Shown: piece by piece, positions 4,946 through 6,289 of the stretch
Numbering within the stretch: position 1 is the first letter of the stretch
Layout: every line of letters starts with the position of its first letter
DNA from: Halobacteriaceae archaeon Tc-Br11_E2g27
Lineage (GTDB): Archaea; Halobacteriota; Halobacteria; Halobacteriales; Haloarculaceae
Direction: 5' to 3'
Assembly: GCA_001564135.1 (NCBI GenBank)
Contig: LKNH01000152.1
Span: 1 to 6,289, forward strand
DNA length: 6,289 nucleotides
Made by a program: the position numbers and the translations under genes
The notes under the pieces: generated by a model
Databases searched by the model: none
Told to the model about the DNA's origin: nothing
Seen by the model: the letters and a program-made list of their open reading frames with translations, nothing else

Positions 4946-6289
4946 TTAGTCATCAGCAGGTTGACCACCGTCGGTCGCAGCGACATCTTCTGCAGTCTGT
5001 TGTTGACTCATCGGTTCCGGACTGTGACATTGTCTGACCATCCTCTTGACATCTTCGGGTGGGTCCTGAGTTACCCGGGAGACCGCGATAATGACCAGGA
5101 ACACAACTGGTACACCAATGAGTGCTGAGGAAGTCCCCGGAAGGATTGCAGCAAGCTCTGGGGACACTGCCTCTTCACCGCCAATATCGACGTACATTGG
5201 CAACACATCGTTCAAAATTGCAACGAATGAGATGCCAATCCCCGTAAGCATGCCCGCAATTGCGCCTTCCGAGGTGGCGTTTTCCCACCAGAGTCCGAGG
5301 AAAAACACCGGGAAGAAGACAGAGGCAGCGATTGCGAACGACATCGCCACGAGTTCACCAATGAGTGCCGGCGGGTTGAGTGCAATCAGCATCACCAAGA
5401 GTCCCACGGCAACGATTGTTGTTCGTCCGACAAGCACCTGCTGGCGCTGGGTTGCATCGGGATTATAGAGCGTCGTGTAGATGTCGTGTGATGCGGCAGA
5501 TGACGCCGAAATGAACAGCCCAGCAGTCGTTGCCAGTGCAGCGGCAACTGCTCCGGCAGCGACGAGACCAACAAGCCATTCTGGGAGGTCAGCGAGCTGT
5601 GCTGCAAGTACGACAAGCGCGTCTGCATCAGCGCCTGGCATGTCCATGAACGACCCGACTTCACCTGTCGTAACACCCGTATCGGCACCCGAAGCGGGGT
5701 CCTCGTAGAGGAGTCCGCCGAAGACCGCGTACGCAGCCGTTCCCCAGTAGAGGATACAAATGAACAACAGACCCCACACAGTGGACCAGCGCGCAGTCCG
5801 CTCGTTATCAACGGTATAGAACCGCACGAGAACGTGTGGGAGTCCACAGGTACCCAGAATGAGGCTCACTGCAAGGGCAACCCAAGCATAGAGGCTTCCC
5901 TGTGCAAACGGTTCGATGAACTGTCTCTCAGCCTCGGCAGCAATCTCTGAGAGTTCTGCAGTTTCGGCTCCGAACTCTAGGTACGGGAACACTGTCGAGT
6001 ATCCTTGCGTCCACCCGACGGCGTACAGACCACCAGTGAACGCAACGATAAGGATGACATACTGAATAGCCATGTTTTTCGTCGTCCCCAGCATCCCTGA
6101 AAGGGCGACATAGCCGATAGTCACCAGCATGAACACGACAACACCGACTTCGTAGCTGACACCAAGGATGTATTCGGCCATCAGCCCCATCCCACTTCCC
6201 TGTCCAATCGCGTAAACGACAGCGATAACCAGAGTTGTGAAGGCAGCGATAGCTCTTGCCTTCTCGGAGTAAAACCGGTCACCGACAAA
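4946..6289 (-). CDS. Sodium:solute symporter, likely VC_2705/acetate-type (partial, 5' end outside window)
   Basis: The frame runs open from the right edge (FVGDRFYSEKARAIAAFTTL) to TAA at 4946-4948, giving 447 residues. An internal ATG at 6190 is not the start, because the 33 codons before it are open and read as normal family sequence. It is an LeuT-fold, multi-helix SSS protein; about ten membrane segments are visible. The segment LATTAGLFISASSAASHDIY is the helix carrying the Ser/Thr residues of the sodium site and is diagnostic. Full-length members are roughly 550 residues, so around 100 are missing. It resembles the large subunit of the two-subunit VC_2705 group, related to acetate permease ActP, which has a small DUF4212 partner encoded just upstream; that gene would lie beyond the right edge. 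Likely substrate: acetate or another short carboxylate with Na+. Followed directly by UspA. Confidence 0.92.
   Translation of the reverse strand, partial: FVGDRFYSEKARAIAAFTTLVIAVVYAIGQGSGMGLMAEYILGVSYEVGVVVFMLVTIGYVALSGMLGTTKNMAIQYVILIVAFTGGLYAVGWTQGYSTVFPYLEFGAETAELSEIAAEAERQFIEPFAQGSLYAWVALAVSLILGTCGLPHVLVRFYTVDNERTARWSTVWGLLFICILYWGTAAYAVFGGLLYEDPASGADTGVTTGEVGSFMDMPGADADALVVLAAQLADLPEWLVGLVAAGAVAAALATTAGLFISASSAASHDIYTTLYNPDATQRQQVLVGRTTIVAVGLLVMLIALNPPALIGELVAMSFAIAASVFFPVFFLGLWWENATSEGAIAGMLTGIGISFVAILNDVLPMYVDIGGEEAVSPELAAILPGTSSALIGVPVVFLVIIAVSRVTQDPPEDVKRMVRQCHSPEPMSQQQTAEDVAATDGGQPADD

Noticed and set aside
4946..6190. Treating ATG 6190 as the true start of the symporter
   Set aside because: The frame stays open to the window edge, and the extra residues (GDRFYSEKARAIAAF) read as normal symporter sequence; the gene is cut by the window.
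1..6289. CRISPR array, toxin-antitoxin pair, retron, phage genes or defence island
   Set aside because: No regularly spaced direct repeats and no relevant proteins; all genes are metabolic, transport or small haloarchaeal proteins.

Overview
The window looks like chromosomal DNA from a haloarchaeon (class Halobacteria). The proteins are strongly acidic. Several genes have an A/T-rich TATA-type box about 25-30 nt upstream of the ATG and no Shine-Dalgarno sequence, which fits leaderless archaeal transcription. One secreted protein carries a twin-arginine lipoprotein signal. Several families are haloarchaeal in character: an ST1585-like metallo-beta-lactamase fold protein, a two-CxxC mini zinc finger, a PHP phosphoesterase, and a symporter followed by UspA. 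Base composition appears, by eye, close to even, which is low for this group. No genus can be named.

Layout from left to right. (1) The last 47 codons of an unrecognised + strand gene (1-146) and then an MBL-fold hydrolase (225-1133, +). (2) A minus-strand pair transcribed separately: a 49-residue zinc-finger protein (1221-1370) and an ABC-2 type permease with no ATPase partner in view (1501-2313). (3) A 203-bp divergent intergenic region (2314-2516) holding a 17-bp inverted repeat spanning 82 bp and a separate 20-bp palindrome lying over the predicted TATA box of the next gene. (4) A + strand pair: a Tat-exported lipoprotein glycerophosphodiester phosphodiesterase (2517-3425) and a cytoplasmic PHP-domain phosphoesterase (3479-4177). 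(5) A minus-strand block read from the right edge inward: a sodium:solute symporter (5' end outside the window), a UspA protein overlapping or abutting it, and a 74-residue two-helix membrane protein with its own promoter.

How they may work together: the symporter and UspA almost certainly form one transcript, a common haloarchaeal arrangement linked to uptake of small carboxylates such as acetate. The GDPD and PHP genes could serve successive steps of organophosphate breakdown, but the PHP gene also appears to have its own promoter, so this is inference. No CRISPR array, tRNA, rRNA, intact insertion sequence or recognisable defence system is present. The least explained part is the structured intergenic DNA at 2387-2497.
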